64,000 nt of DNA from Caballeronia megalochromosomata (GTDB lineage Bacteria; Pseudomonadota; Gammaproteobacteria; Burkholderiales; Burkholderiaceae): contig LRBF01000013.1 of assembly GCA_001580565.1 (NCBI GenBank), positions 1-64,000 on the forward strand, in the 5' to 3' direction. Every line of letters begins with the position of its first letter. The first letter of the stretch is position 1. The notes beneath the pieces are model-generated. The model had not been told where the DNA came from and searched no databases. It saw nothing but the letters and a program-made list of their open reading frames with translations. Shown piece by piece: positions 1 to 8,775 of the stretch. The position numbers and the translations under genes were made by a program.

Positions 1-322
1 GCGCTCGCAGTCTCATCAGCTCGTTCATCGGCAGCCCGAGAAACGAAAACGCCAAGGCATTAGGAACGTGCGGTGCCTGCAAAAGCACCACTGGTCGTGC
101 GCTCAATTCGGAGAGCGCTGGCCTCAACAACCGCATCTCGCCTATCCCCGGTTGCTGGACGAGCAACTCCACCAACGCTCCCACTGGCCAGCCGCCGCCG
201 GGCAGCTCGGCGCTCAGGGCCGCATACCCCGTGTCGACCGTCTTGCCGTACGCACGGGCGAGCTGAGACCCGCGCCAGAGGCTCGGATGAATCGACTCGA
301 TGTGTTGGGGCAAGGCAGCCAT
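1..322 (-). CDS. imuA: ImuA, translesion synthesis accessory protein (partial, N-terminal 107 residues)
   Basis: The minus-strand reading is open from an ATG at 322 to the left edge. It contains the ImuA/SulA-like segment LSAELPGGGWPVGALVELL, typical of the N-terminus of ImuA, a RecA/SulA-related protein. ImuA works with ImuB and the DnaE2 polymerase in error-prone repair; imuB and dnaE2 normally follow and would lie beyond the window. A perfect CTGT-N8-ACAG LexA site starts 13 bases upstream of the ATG, which supports both the start and SOS control. The gene is cut by the window edge, not visibly broken. Family assignment is from residue pattern only. Confidence 0.8.
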   Translation of the reverse strand, partial: MAALPQHIESIHPSLWRGSQLARAYGKTVDTGYAALSAELPGGGWPVGALVELLVQQPGIGEMRLLRPALSELSARPVVLLQAPHVPNALAFSFLGLPMNELMRLRA

Positions 323-334
323 TTCGCGAAAGCA

Positions 335-350
335 CTGTATATTTATACAG
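335..350. promoter_or_regulatory. LexA (SOS) box
   Basis: CTGTATATTTATACAG matches the CTGT-N8-ACAG LexA operator with an AT-only core. It sits just upstream of imuA on the minus strand and 56 bases upstream of the plus-strand gene at 406, so it could control both. Damage-induced expression of imuA from such a box is established in Proteobacteria. Confidence 0.9.
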
Positions 351-405
351 TATCGTAACTCAAAATTCGAAGCAGTGAATTGCCCCTTTTAGGTCGTCAG
401 AGGAG

Positions 406-813
406 ATGCGTTTGGATATGCTTGTGCGAAAGCACCCGATGCTGGAGATTGCGGATTTCGTGTCGAAGCTGCGTGACGCCTTCGGTGACGCGACCATTGA
501 AAATGCCGTCGCACGTGGCAAGGCCGGAGAGCCGACCTTTTTCGCGCAGGAAGCTGGCCGAACGGTCGGCACGAAACCTGTTGACGATTTCAATCGCTGG
601 GCGGTCGACGGCAGCGTGCGCGGCCGGCACTACTGCAAGAGTTGCGACGGCTCATGCGTCGGAACAGGTGTGCGATGCAGTCAGCGCAGACGACTGGGCA
701 GGCGCGATACGGTTGAATCTCGCCGCGTCGTCTGCAACTGTATTCAGATGAACCAAGGCCTCGAACGAAACAGCGGAATGAGCAATTGGAACAATGGAAA
801 AACTCGATATTGA
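406..813 (+). CDS. Small unknown protein, possibly frameshifted near its C-terminus
   Basis: The ATG at 406 directly follows AGAGGAG; a TTG at 412 or ATG at 418 would be better spaced from it. The first ~85 residues look like a real protein: a charged N-terminus, then RGRHYCKSCDGSC with a CxxC-type cysteine pair. After about base 660 the reading becomes arginine-rich and unconvincing. The other frame there reads SEQVCDAVSADDWAGAIRL and stops at 751, which looks more protein-like and would remove the 20-base overlap with the next gene. A frameshift is therefore suspected but not proven. I do not recognise the family. The LexA box upstream could regulate it. Confidence 0.5.
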   Translation: MRLDMLVRKHPMLEIADFVSKLRDAFGDATIENAVARGKAGEPTFFAQEAGRTVGTKPVDDFNRWAVDGSVRGRHYCKSCDGSCVGTGVRCSQRRRLGRRDTVESRRVVCNCIQMNQGLERNSGMSNWNNGKTRY

Positions 814-1138
814 TGACCTTCCAGGCGCGCGCGCCGACCTTCTGTGCTTTTTGGTCGCAACCGTCGCTGCGTCGCACACGCTGACGTATGAGTGGCGAAT
901 CGACCATCTTGTCGAGAGCTGTCGAATCTGGCTCGCGCGAAACGCCGTGGCGATGGACTGGCTCGACCGAGTGCTCCTCGGGCAGCTTGCGCTGAAGATT
1001 GCGAAGCGCGAGTTGCAGGACGCCGGCATCGCGGTTCGGCAGAGCGACGTGCCTGCATTGTTCACCGGCGAGATGACGCTCAATCGCGCGAGCACCGTGG
1101 TCCAGAAGATGATGAAGCTGTGCAAGGAATCGCTCTGA
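794..1138 (+). CDS. Unknown 114-residue protein
   Basis: The ATG at 794 opens a well-behaved reading frame with balanced composition: an acidic N-terminus (EKLDIDDLPGARADLL), a mostly helical middle and a lysine-rich end. It lies between the small gene at 406 and the SRAP gene at 1176 on the same strand, with 37 bases to the latter, so the three may be co-transcribed behind the LexA box. No catalytic motif, signal peptide or membrane segment is visible. I do not recognise the family. Confidence 0.55.
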   Translation: MEKLDIDDLPGARADLLCFLVATVAASHTLTYEWRIDHLVESCRIWLARNAVAMDWLDRVLLGQLALKIAKRELQDAGIAVRQSDVPALFTGEMTLNRASTVVQKMMKLCKESL

Positions 1139-1175
1139 GCTGGCCAGCCAGCTAATCAACCAAGGAAGACCACGC

Positions 1176-2135
1176 ATGTGTTATTCGGCCCAAATTCAAG
1201 CGGACTATCGCAAGTACGTGAAGACCTTCGGCGCGCACATGGACATCGAAGAATTTGCGCGACTCTACTTCGAACGAGCCGAGGGCAGCAGAGCAAAGAT
1301 TCCGAAGGCGGTCGACGACAGTTTTCGCGACCCGCAAACAGATGAAGAGCGACAAATCAAAGCGTCTATCGACCGGTTCAACGCGGCGCAAACGACCAAG
1401 CTTGAGCAGGAGCTTTTCAAACAACGGACCCGCCTCGCGGACGCTGAGCGAACGCTGCAGACCAAGGTGACCAAGGCCGCAACGGAGAGTAAGCGCATCG
1501 CGGCAGACAAAATTGACACGTCGCTGCGCCGCCTCGAGGACATCAACCGAACCGAGGCGAAGCCACGCGACTCACGAATTTTTCCTGGAACCTACGCACC
1601 TGTGCTTGTCATGGTGAACGGCAAGTACGTGGTCAAGCCTATGCGTTACCAGTGCCGAATTGCTGGCAAACCGGCGAACTACGACGTGAAGTATCCAGGC
1701 ACCTACAACGCACGACGCGACAACCTCGAAGGATTCTGGAAGCCGTGTTTCGGCTACACGCATGGCGTGATACTTGTTGATGTCTTCTACGAGAACGTCA
1801 GCAAAGCAAAGATGGAAGGCACGTTGCTGGAGACTCATGAGAAAGACGAGAATGTCGTCCTCGAGTTTCGTCCGAACAACGGCCAACTGATGCACGTTGC
1901 TTGCCTATGGTCGAGATGGACCGCGCCAGGGCAACCCGACCTGCTATCGTTCGCTGCCATCACTGATGAGCCGCCGCCAGAAGTCGAGGCTGCCGGCCAC
2001 GACAGGTGCATTGTGCCAATCAAGACTGAAAACATCGACGCGTGGTTGAACCCAGAAGCTTCGGATTTGAAGGCAATGTATGCGATTCTTGATGATAGAG
2101 ACAGGCCGTACTATGAGCACCGGCTTGCAGCGTAA
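1176..2135 (+). CDS. SRAP-domain protein (YedK/HMCES-like abasic-site sensor), variant with coiled-coil insert
   Basis: The protein starts MCYSAQ, so Cys2 becomes the N-terminal nucleophile after Met removal, as in YedK/HMCES. The other SRAP landmarks follow in order: YNARRDN (Asn/Arg, ~180), a VDVFYEN segment (Glu, ~205), and GHDRC (catalytic His, ~274) before WLNP. SRAP proteins crosslink to abasic sites in single-stranded DNA. It is longer (319 residues) than plain YedK (~220) because residues ~60-125 form a charged, probably coiled-coil insert. Its position near the LexA box and imuA fits an SOS-linked repair role. ATG follows an AAGGAAGA ribosome site. SRAP genes are common cargo on islands and phages. 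Confidence 0.8.
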   Translation: MCYSAQIQADYRKYVKTFGAHMDIEEFARLYFERAEGSRAKIPKAVDDSFRDPQTDEERQIKASIDRFNAAQTTKLEQELFKQRTRLADAERTLQTKVTKAATESKRIAADKIDTSLRRLEDINRTEAKPRDSRIFPGTYAPVLVMVNGKYVVKPMRYQCRIAGKPANYDVKYPGTYNARRDNLEGFWKPCFGYTHGVILVDVFYENVSKAKMEGTLLETHEKDENVVLEFRPNNGQLMHVACLWSRWTAPGQPDLLSFAAITDEPPPEVEAAGHDRCIVPIKTENIDAWLNPEASDLKAMYAILDDRDRPYYEHRLAA

Positions 2136-2349
2136 CGACGCATCGGGCGAACGAAGGTGTTGGTATCGGTGCCAGCGCATCAAGGTCGAGCCATTGGCAG
2201 CCTCGACACCGTAATTCCCGCGCTTTGATTTGGCGATGCTCCCTGACCCACTAATCGAGCGATTTCTGAAGGCAAGCCGCATATCGACCCTGGGTCGCGG
2301 AACACCCCCAATGCGCTAGACTGGCTTAGATTCTCGACAGGAGACTCGG

Positions 2350-2622
2350 GTGATACGCAAGACGCTTAATGCTTCGCGGCTTCAGCAAGAGGTCGACCGT
2401 CGAATTCATCGACTGCAAGAAGTCGTCGAGGATGGAGTGAAGATTCGTGTGCCGCGGCCCCTGTTGCAAGAGCCGGATAAAACAGGCTGCAACTGGAACA
2501 TGACCAACTTCGGGAACGCAGTCGGCTTCGAGCGTGACATCGAGCGCGTGCTCAAAGCTGCGCGCGCGGAGTACAACCTCAGTACCGAAACGAAAGACGC
2601 TAGCAACCCGTTTGAGGACTAG
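2350..2622 (+). CDS. Unknown 90-residue protein
   Basis: The start shown is a GTG at 2350 after AGGAGAC. The protein is basic and helical at the N-terminus (SRLQQEVDRRIHRLQEV) and ends in acidic NPFED. The central segment CNWNMTNFGNAVGFERDIERVL looks like a small folded unit. No known domain is recognised. It stands alone on the plus strand, with 214 bases upstream and no clear partner. The ribosome site and even composition make it likely real. Confidence 0.55.
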   Translation: MIRKTLNASRLQQEVDRRIHRLQEVVEDGVKIRVPRPLLQEPDKTGCNWNMTNFGNAVGFERDIERVLKAARAEYNLSTETKDASNPFED

Positions 2623-2794
2623 CCACAAAGGCCATCGGCTCCTAAATTTGCCGATTTCATCTTTTTCCCCGGGTTCATGCCTTCGCCGTGCAACTTCGCG
2701 TGCAAGCGCCACGTGACGTAGCGGTGCAGACGCTACGCCACGCGGGACGCATTTCCTCGAAGAAATAGGCCCATGCCTTCTCGAGGCTCGATAG

Positions 2795-2986
2795 TTACAG
2801 TTTCATCGACACGTGACCGGGAGCCGGGTCGGGCGTGTTCTCCAAAGTGTTCATCGAGTTGATAACGCCGTAGAGTTCAACGAGCGCTTTTTCTTTTTCC
2901 ACATCATGCCCACCGACAACGCGGGCCATCTCAGTACGAGACAGTTCTTCCTCGTGATGCAAGTCAACAATAGTCAGTGTGCTCAT
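2795..2986 (-). CDS. Short peptide with double-glycine leader-type motif
   Basis: A 63-residue minus-strand peptide starts at ATG 2986 behind AGGGTG. Its N-terminus is rich in E/L and ends in SRTEMARVVGG. This resembles double-glycine leaders, where a C39 peptidase-containing ABC transporter cuts after GG; here that would release a ~37-residue core (HDVEKEK...). No transporter, maturase or immunity gene is visible nearby, and the core has no cysteines, so secretion as a bacteriocin is only a guess. Flanking sequence of ~170 and ~420 bases carries no convincing gene. Confidence 0.5.
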   Translation of the reverse strand: MSTLTIVDLHHEEELSRTEMARVVGGHDVEKEKALVELYGVINSMNTLENTPDPAPGHVSMKL

Positions 2987-3411
2987 TTCGATTCACCCTA
3001 AAAGTAGTGTGGGGCAAGGGACGGATTTTGATTGAGCGGTTCGAATTTTCGCTCGCTTAACCATATCCACGTTCTGTGCCAAGCGCAGCTCCGACACTAC
3101 CGAGGGCCTAACTTTCTGTTTACATGGAACAATTCTGGGTTTCTCCTTTCTAGGATGTCGAGTCGCGGCGGCGGCGTGTGTGATTGATTGCGACACACGA
3201 CAAAGCTTCTGTTGGTCACGTTGAAACATTCCGGCCGTGTCTGTCAGAAAGTGAGAGCCGCCCAACCCAGCGAGTCGCCGGGCACGGTCTGCACGCTAAT
3301 CTCGGGTATGCGTGACGAATCTGAAATCTCATCGTCGGGCTCGCAGCACGCTGTTGGTACCATTACGTCGTCGCACATCATTACAACCGACAAAGGGCAT
3401 ATCGGCGAGAA
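2987..3411. other. Intergenic stretch, no gene supported
   Basis: About 425 bases between the divergent double-glycine peptide and the gene at 3412. Short open frames on both strands have poor composition and no ribosome sites. The part next to 2986 must hold the promoter of the peptide gene. No repeat or RNA gene was recognised. Confidence 0.4.
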
Positions 3412-3915
3412 ATGGACATCTTTTTCTATTGGCAGAAGTTCGAGCAGGACTTGAAGAGCGGCCAGCTCGGCTACTTCGGCTCCAACAGCGCCAAGATTGC
3501 TGAACTCAAGGAGCGTTTGCCCATGCGCCTATGGGTTTTCAAAACGCCGAAGGGCATGAAGGGCTCGGTTCAACTGCTTGGCTCATTGCTGGTCAGTGAT
3601 GAGCCCAAGGTTGCCGTGAACAGCGAGTATTCCCATCTGCTTTACTACGACCCGTTTTCACCGCAGTCGACGATGTTCACCGATTCGGACACGCGAGAGC
3701 GAATCGAGGGCGTAACCCGCCTCCTTCAGCATCGTCTCCTCCACGCATTCAAATCGAATTTTCAAGGTGACGCGGGACTGCAGGCACTGGAATCAAACGT
3801 AGTGCGCGAGCTGGAAGCAATGACGGCAGACTGGGCGAAGGTTCAGATGCTCGAGCGGATGAAGGACGGAAAGAGGATTCAGCCAATCAACCCTTTCGCG
3901 CGTTCTGCACGGTAA
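3412..3915 (+). CDS. Unknown 167-residue protein
   Basis: The ATG at 3412 gives a well-composed protein starting MDIFFYWQKFEQDLKSGQ. The N-terminal half (RLWVFKTPKGMKGSVQLLGSL) reads like a small beta-rich fold, similar in feel to PUA/EVE-type domains, but no diagnostic motif is present. The C-terminal half is helical and basic, ending PINPFARSAR. No signal peptide or membrane segment. It has no close neighbour on the same strand. Function is unknown; the EVE comparison is a weak impression. Confidence 0.6.
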   Translation: MDIFFYWQKFEQDLKSGQLGYFGSNSAKIAELKERLPMRLWVFKTPKGMKGSVQLLGSLLVSDEPKVAVNSEYSHLLYYDPFSPQSTMFTDSDTRERIEGVTRLLQHRLLHAFKSNFQGDAGLQALESNVVRELEAMTADWAKVQMLERMKDGKRIQPINPFARSAR

Positions 3916-4209
3916 CAGGTAGCGCTTTGCACGAGCTTTTAAAAGTGCCCGCCGCGGACGACGGGCCAAGAGATGGCGCGCCCCTCACTAGGGGTGCATG
4001 GTCAATACAGAGGTATCTCGGTGCACGACTCAAGCGACAAATTGAAATGGAGTTTTTCGAAGAGCCGTGCTTATAGTGGGCGCAGGTGAAACGCAGACCG
4101 TCGCCGCTGCATTTGTCATCGCGCTTTGCACGGTCGAGGTGCTCGCGCCCGATTAAACGCCGTTTTGCTCGGCCGGAGTTTCCAACCGTTCTGCCGACCT
4201 CGCAACTCT
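3916..4209. other. Intergenic stretch, no gene supported
   Basis: About 294 bases between convergent genes at 3412 and 4210. Only short, arginine-rich shadow frames occur. No clear T-run terminator hairpin was found. Confidence 0.35.
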
Positions 4210-4845
4210 CTACCCGCCGCGCTTTTTGAACAGCATCTCGTGCATCCACCCGTCATTCGTCGCAACAAGCACCGCCTTATCCCCGGCGGTAGGAGCAAGG
4301 GCGGTCACTAAGTTCGGGAACTGCGCTTGAAGAGACGAATCCTTGGTCCACGCCGGCACGCCGTCTACTTCGTAGGTGTAGTTCACCTGCGATATTTTTG
4401 CACCAAACATATCTGCGGGCTCTGTGAAGTTTTCGACTTCTCTGACCTTATATTTGCCGCCACAGAAACCGTCCCAGTTGCCTAAGTTGCCAGAGCCGCC
4501 CTTCACCAGAAACTTTTTACCGGAATCCGTCAAACTGTATTCAGTGCCAGCGACAAGCTTGTTCGTTCCAGGCTGCGGCATTTCAATATCGCGAGCAGAC
4601 AAAAGTCCAGCGGATACCATCGCGGTCGCCTTTTCCTGCGCATGGATGATGTCGAAAAGCGTTTTCTTTTCTAGCCGGAACGGTGCCTCTTTAGCAGGCA
4701 GGCTAATGCAGACACCGTTTCGCGTGTCAAGGTAGCTCTGGATTGCATCGGCAAAGTTGCTCTTGTTAGCATCCTTTTTGCTGCCACAAGCAGACAGCAA
4801 CATTGCAGCAGTTATGCCAATCGCAGAAAGAATTTTCTTGTTCAT
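4210..4845 (-). CDS. Putative lipoprotein of unknown function
   Basis: Residues 1-20 form a lipoprotein signal: MNKK, a hydrophobic run, then the lipobox LLSAC, with acylation expected at the cysteine. The 190-residue mature part is soluble, with an even composition, a NWDGFCGGKYKVREV segment carrying a second cysteine, and a positively charged end (KKRGG). It faces away from the lipoprotein gene at 5020, with 174 bases between the two starts, so they may share a regulatory region. I do not recognise the family. Envelope location is the only functional statement supported. Confidence 0.75.
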   Translation of the reverse strand: MNKKILSAIGITAAMLLSACGSKKDANKSNFADAIQSYLDTRNGVCISLPAKEAPFRLEKKTLFDIIHAQEKATAMVSAGLLSARDIEMPQPGTNKLVAGTEYSLTDSGKKFLVKGGSGNLGNWDGFCGGKYKVREVENFTEPADMFGAKISQVNYTYEVDGVPAWTKDSSLQAQFPNLVTALAPTAGDKAVLVATNDGWMHEMLFKKRGG

Positions 4846-5019
4846 TTTTCTATAGTGTGTAAGCGCCGCTGGCCCTGCGGCAGATTCGCATTATGACTCG
4901 CATCGGAAATGCACTCAAGCGGTTGCCGACATTGACACTTGCATGTTCAAAAATCTCGTTAAAGATTTAGGCCGGAACGCCGTTAACACCGCCATTTAGT
5001 GCACGATGGAGATGTCAGT

Positions 5020-5580
5020 ATGAAACTTGTTCTCGCTCTGCTCGCAGGGGGTATCGCGGTCGCTGGCTGCGCGGAGACAGGCGCGGCGCTTCAGAGCCTC
5101 AACAACGGTCTAACTCAGGTCAATCAGACCCTTTCCGGCACACCGGGCAATTCGGCTCCGCTTTTTGGTCCGACGCTGTCAGCAGAACAGCAAATGCAGA
5201 TGCGAAATTCGGTAGCTACATCGCTGAATTCGCGTGACTCGGCGTTCAAGAGCCTTGTGGGAAGCGCTCAACCGACCGTCGTTTCGGTTCTCTCGAAGGC
5301 CGCCTGCTACCAAAATGACAATGACTCTCGCGTCCTGAGCATGTACACCTCCGCACAGATTGGCAACGGATACATTCCCGCACCGTGGGCAACGATGCGT
5401 TATGCGCCGAAAAGCAAGTGCTTGAGCGTTTTGAGGACCGACTCATGGTCGCAGAAGTCGCTGAATTCTTTCCGCTTCAGGACTGTCTTCTACAGCCCAG
5501 AAAGCGGAGAAAGCCAAGCCGTGGTGTACGAGTTCATCAATCAGGATGGCTCTTGGCTGCTCAACTACGCGTCCTTTTAA
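5020..5580 (+). CDS. Putative lipoprotein of unknown function
   Basis: The ATG at 5020 follows GATGGAGATG and starts a typical lipoprotein signal (MKLVLALLAGGIAVAGC) with the cysteine at residue 17. A GTG at 4999 is possible but would put charged residues in front of the signal. The mature part begins with a Q/N/S-rich linker and then a ~110-residue globular region with two cysteines (KAACYQ, KSKCLSV) that could pair in the periplasm. The C-terminal part (VVYEFINQDGSWLLNYASF) is beta-rich. Divergent from the lipoprotein at 4210. Family unknown. Confidence 0.75.
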   Translation: MKLVLALLAGGIAVAGCAETGAALQSLNNGLTQVNQTLSGTPGNSAPLFGPTLSAEQQMQMRNSVATSLNSRDSAFKSLVGSAQPTVVSVLSKAACYQNDNDSRVLSMYTSAQIGNGYIPAPWATMRYAPKSKCLSVLRTDSWSQKSLNSFRFRTVFYSPESGESQAVVYEFINQDGSWLLNYASF

Positions 5581-5774
5581 AGGTTAAAGGTAAAGACAGT
5601 CAGTGCTCGAGAGGCGACGCAGAGCGAGTTGTTGCCGTTCCGACAGACTCCTTACGGACAGTGACCCGGGCAAAAGAGATGGGACGGTGCTTTCGGAAAG
5701 GCTTTAAGGTCGTCGCCGTACCTTGAGGCGGCGATAAGCTAGAGCGTTTAACAGAGTTAGAGGGGACAACTCCT

Positions 5775-7226
5775 TTGCTAATTGACTACGTACAGGTAGA
5801 TGGCCAACGCGCAAATCTGGCCATCGGTTCTCGCAGCTATCCAAATTACTTCAACATCGCGTCGATAAGTCTTCTATTGGGCAAGAACGGCGCCGGGAAA
5901 ACAAGACTTCTCCTCAACGTCGCAGAAGCAATGACTCATGGTGCATCCATCGGAGACCAAGGGCATTGGAGCGGTAGAGGCGTTAATGGCACGGGAATTG
6001 GAGACGATACAAGGCGCCCTCCGCGCGACCTAGGCGTGGTCTATTACACAGCGCTTCCATTCAAACGCCCCGTTTCGCCGCATCGTCAATTTGTCGATGC
6101 ATCTGCTATCCCAAGCATGACGCTCAGGAAAGCAATGCTCGAGCAGTATGATTGGATTGTCGAGGCTCTCGGCGAACCAAGCCGCCTCCACGCGCGCATC
6201 ACTTACGACTCGAAGATAATCCAGAAATACATTGCTCCGTTTACGGTCGACAATGTTTGCACGCTGCGCGACTCAAGCTTGGAAATGCAGCGGTTACAGC
6301 TGAGCCAGCAGGCGCGTGACCCAAGCGACTTCAAGGTTCCCGAACGATACGCAGATGCACTGGCCGCATGGATTGAAAAGGAACTCGACGCCAAGGGAGA
6401 TGCATTCAAATTGGCGGCACTAGCCACTCTTGATTTAAAAGCTCAGCAGCTAAGCCGACGGTCTTTGGCCGTGTGGGCATTTCTAGAACAATGTGGACTC
6501 GCGGAGTTTGGCCGTGCGAAGGACTCGAGGCAAGAAAGGTTAGAAGCGAAAGCAGCGGAAAACTACAGAGAGACCATGAATCGAACATTTGCGGCCGTGC
6601 GCACACTGGGAACTCGTAATGAGTTCGCCGAAGGGGGCGAGGTCGGCATTGAGTTCGACTTTAAGCAACCCTTTGTCGGTGATGCCATCAGTTCCTCGAA
6701 GACGGCTATCCGCCTCGCGTGGACAAATCTAAGCTCCGGCTTTCTGTCACTGGTTGAGCAATTTGCACGCATATTTTTATCTCTTCGAAGACTAAGGAGC
6801 CGACGCCTCAAGTCGGTACTTATCTTGATTGATGAGGGAGACGCTTATCTGCATCTGGACTGGCAGCGCCAATACGTTCAAAACTTGAACCGCTTCCTCG
6901 GCCAACTTGAAAAGAGATTGGGACTACATTCCATTCAAGTTCTTTTAGCCACTCACTCTCCCGTGATATCGGGTGACTTCCCGTCATCGATGGTCCAGCG
7001 TCTCGATAGCCAGAATCGTGACTTCAAGACCTTTGGAAACTCGCTCGACACGCTGGTGTTCGATGCGTTCGAAACTACATCAATCGGCTCGTATGCTGCA
7101 ATGAAGATATCGGAACTGCGTCAAGGCTTTTTGTCCGACACTTTGACGGATGAAGACAGGCAGCTTATCGCGGAAATCGGCGACGAAGGGCTCCGTCGTG
7201 CCATTACTGCGAGCGAAAACGAATAA
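5775..7226 (+). CDS. ptuA: Septu-type ATPase (PtuA-like), cassette 1
   Basis: A 483-residue SMC/ABC-like AAA ATPase. It has Walker A GKNGAGKT at ~36-43, an ABC-signature-like LSSGFLSLVEQF, Walker B LILIDEGDAYLHL near residue 348, and an ATHSP switch-histidine motif. It is followed after 4 bases by an HNH nuclease gene, the arrangement of Septu (PtuA ATPase plus PtuB HNH nuclease), an established anti-phage system. The start is a TTG after AGAGGGG; no better start is visible. All ATPase motifs are intact. Other ATPase/HNH pairs exist, so the name Septu rests on gene order plus motif set. Confidence 0.75.
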   Translation: MLIDYVQVDGQRANLAIGSRSYPNYFNIASISLLLGKNGAGKTRLLLNVAEAMTHGASIGDQGHWSGRGVNGTGIGDDTRRPPRDLGVVYYTALPFKRPVSPHRQFVDASAIPSMTLRKAMLEQYDWIVEALGEPSRLHARITYDSKIIQKYIAPFTVDNVCTLRDSSLEMQRLQLSQQARDPSDFKVPERYADALAAWIEKELDAKGDAFKLAALATLDLKAQQLSRRSLAVWAFLEQCGLAEFGRAKDSRQERLEAKAAENYRETMNRTFAAVRTLGTRNEFAEGGEVGIEFDFKQPFVGDAISSSKTAIRLAWTNLSSGFLSLVEQFARIFLSLRRLRSRRLKSVLILIDEGDAYLHLDWQRQYVQNLNRFLGQLEKRLGLHSIQVLLATHSPVISGDFPSSMVQRLDSQNRDFKTFGNSLDTLVFDAFETTSIGSYAAMKISELRQGFLSDTLTDEDRQLIAEIGDEGLRRAITASENE

Positions 7227-7230
7227 AGCT

Positions 7231-8184
7231 ATGGTTATTGACATCCACGATGTTTGGCAAAACGCGAGGTTGCAGCACGAAACTTATGTCAACACCCACG
7301 TTCATCAAGCACTTGCGGGCGAATACGCACGCGGGCCCGCGACCAAGGTGCTGTTGGATTTCCAGTTTTTCCTCGACGTCTGTCTCAACGACATTATCAG
7401 CTCCGACAACACGGATTTTGAGAACGTCATTACATCCTTCCAAGCGATTTTTCCCGTCGGAGGAGCCACAGAGAAAGAGGCTGACGCTTTGGCGCGAAGG
7501 GTCTTCAACTACGACGCGTTCAGAGCGGCAACGGCAAACGCAGCTTGGGACACCTATAGGCTGTGCCTACTCGCTAGATACAAGATTTGCCCTTATTGCC
7601 ACATTCATAGCACTGAGACAGTAACGAAGAACGGCGCTTTGAAAGGCTACCGAGGAGACCTCGACCACTATCTAGCGAGAACCCATTACCCATACCTTGC
7701 CCTATCGCTCGGCAACCTGATAGTCTCGTGTGAGTTGTGCAACGGTTCGAAAATGAAGCATCAGAAGGACTTTCGACGCGTACCTCACCTCCACCCGTTG
7801 AAAGACTCCAGCGGCATCCAATTCAAGCTGCGCCCTGCCGGCGGAGCCGCATGGACACCGACGCTGCGGGCATTTAGGGAGCGGATGGACAATTATGAAA
7901 TTGAAGTCACGGCTTCAAACGGCAGCGTGCAAGCTCTCAACTCTCTGAAGACGTTTCAGCTCTCGCCTCGATATCAGCCTCATCTCAACGATGCCTATCG
8001 GGTTGCGAAGGTTGGTCGCAATCCTGGCTGGGTGAATTCGCTCCTGAAGGTCACTGGCATCGCCTTGAGTATAAAGGACCAGCTCGGCTTTACTCCTGCG
8101 ACCGATGAATACAAACACGTCCCGGTTGGCAAGATGCGACGCGACGTCTATCTAGCTTCCAGGACACAGGCTGGCGATGGATAA
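7231..8184 (+). CDS. ptuB: Septu-type HNH nuclease (PtuB-like), cassette 1
   Basis: A 317-residue HNH-fold nuclease. A zinc-knuckle pair CPYCH (~119) and CELCNG (~167) brackets the catalytic DHY of GDLDHYLARTHYPYLALS (~145), followed by N and K residues of the motif. This matches the PtuB arrangement, where the HNH domain cuts nucleic acid when the ATPase complex is triggered. Its ATG lies 4 bases after the ATPase stop, so the two are translationally linked. The N-terminal ~110 residues are helical and may contact the ATPase. Nothing is broken. Confidence 0.75.
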   Translation: MVIDIHDVWQNARLQHETYVNTHVHQALAGEYARGPATKVLLDFQFFLDVCLNDIISSDNTDFENVITSFQAIFPVGGATEKEADALARRVFNYDAFRAATANAAWDTYRLCLLARYKICPYCHIHSTETVTKNGALKGYRGDLDHYLARTHYPYLALSLGNLIVSCELCNGSKMKHQKDFRRVPHLHPLKDSSGIQFKLRPAGGAAWTPTLRAFRERMDNYEIEVTASNGSVQALNSLKTFQLSPRYQPHLNDAYRVAKVGRNPGWVNSLLKVTGIALSIKDQLGFTPATDEYKHVPVGKMRRDVYLASRTQAGDG

Positions 8185-8775
8185 AAGCGCTATACCTGAC
8201 GCCGGAGATTTTTTATAGCTGACTTGAGGCCATACCGAAGTTTCGACGCTACAACCCATTGATGTATACGCTAAGGCACAGCATATAAAGGGCGTGGCGT
8301 CGGGTGACGCGGGCCAACTGCGAGATGTGCTAGCCCGCGCACGCGTCCGCCCATCACCTTCCTGCAGTGGGTCAATTCCGGGCGCGATTTTAGCCCCCAA
8401 CTTGCTCGCGGGCAACACAAGTCGATTACCGGACATAGCTCCCGCAGCTTCACGCTGGGTGGTGCCGGCGCGGCGATTCCTGCCGACGAACTTCGATATG
8501 CGAGTCTGCCCAAGGAACGGCTTGTGTTAGGCGCGGTGGGTCGAGCCCTTGTCCATTGAGTAGCAGACAAACAATCGACGCCGGCGTGCATCGTTGCCTC
8601 AGCTTGAGACTCCGTCAAATCGACTCGTGCTGCAACATCTGCGGAACTGGCCCCGTCCTGTCGACCACCCCGGCACTCCGGAGCATCTATTCGGCCCCTC
8701 CGACCGACGCATCTGCGACTCGCTGTGGGCTGCTGCCAACGTCCACAGCGCCTTGAGCGTCAAGCTAAACTTTGT
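8185..8775. other. Spacer between two convergent Septu-like cassettes, no gene supported
   Basis: This 590-base stretch separates the stop codons of two facing ATPase/HNH cassettes. Several short frames exist on both strands, but they are proline/arginine-rich, lack ribosome sites and show no recognisable domain. It may hold a decayed gene. No clear terminator hairpin or repeat was found. Confidence 0.4.

Noticed and set aside
8185-8775. Overlapping short frames between the two Septu-like cassettes
   Set aside because: No ribosome sites, poor composition, no family resemblance.
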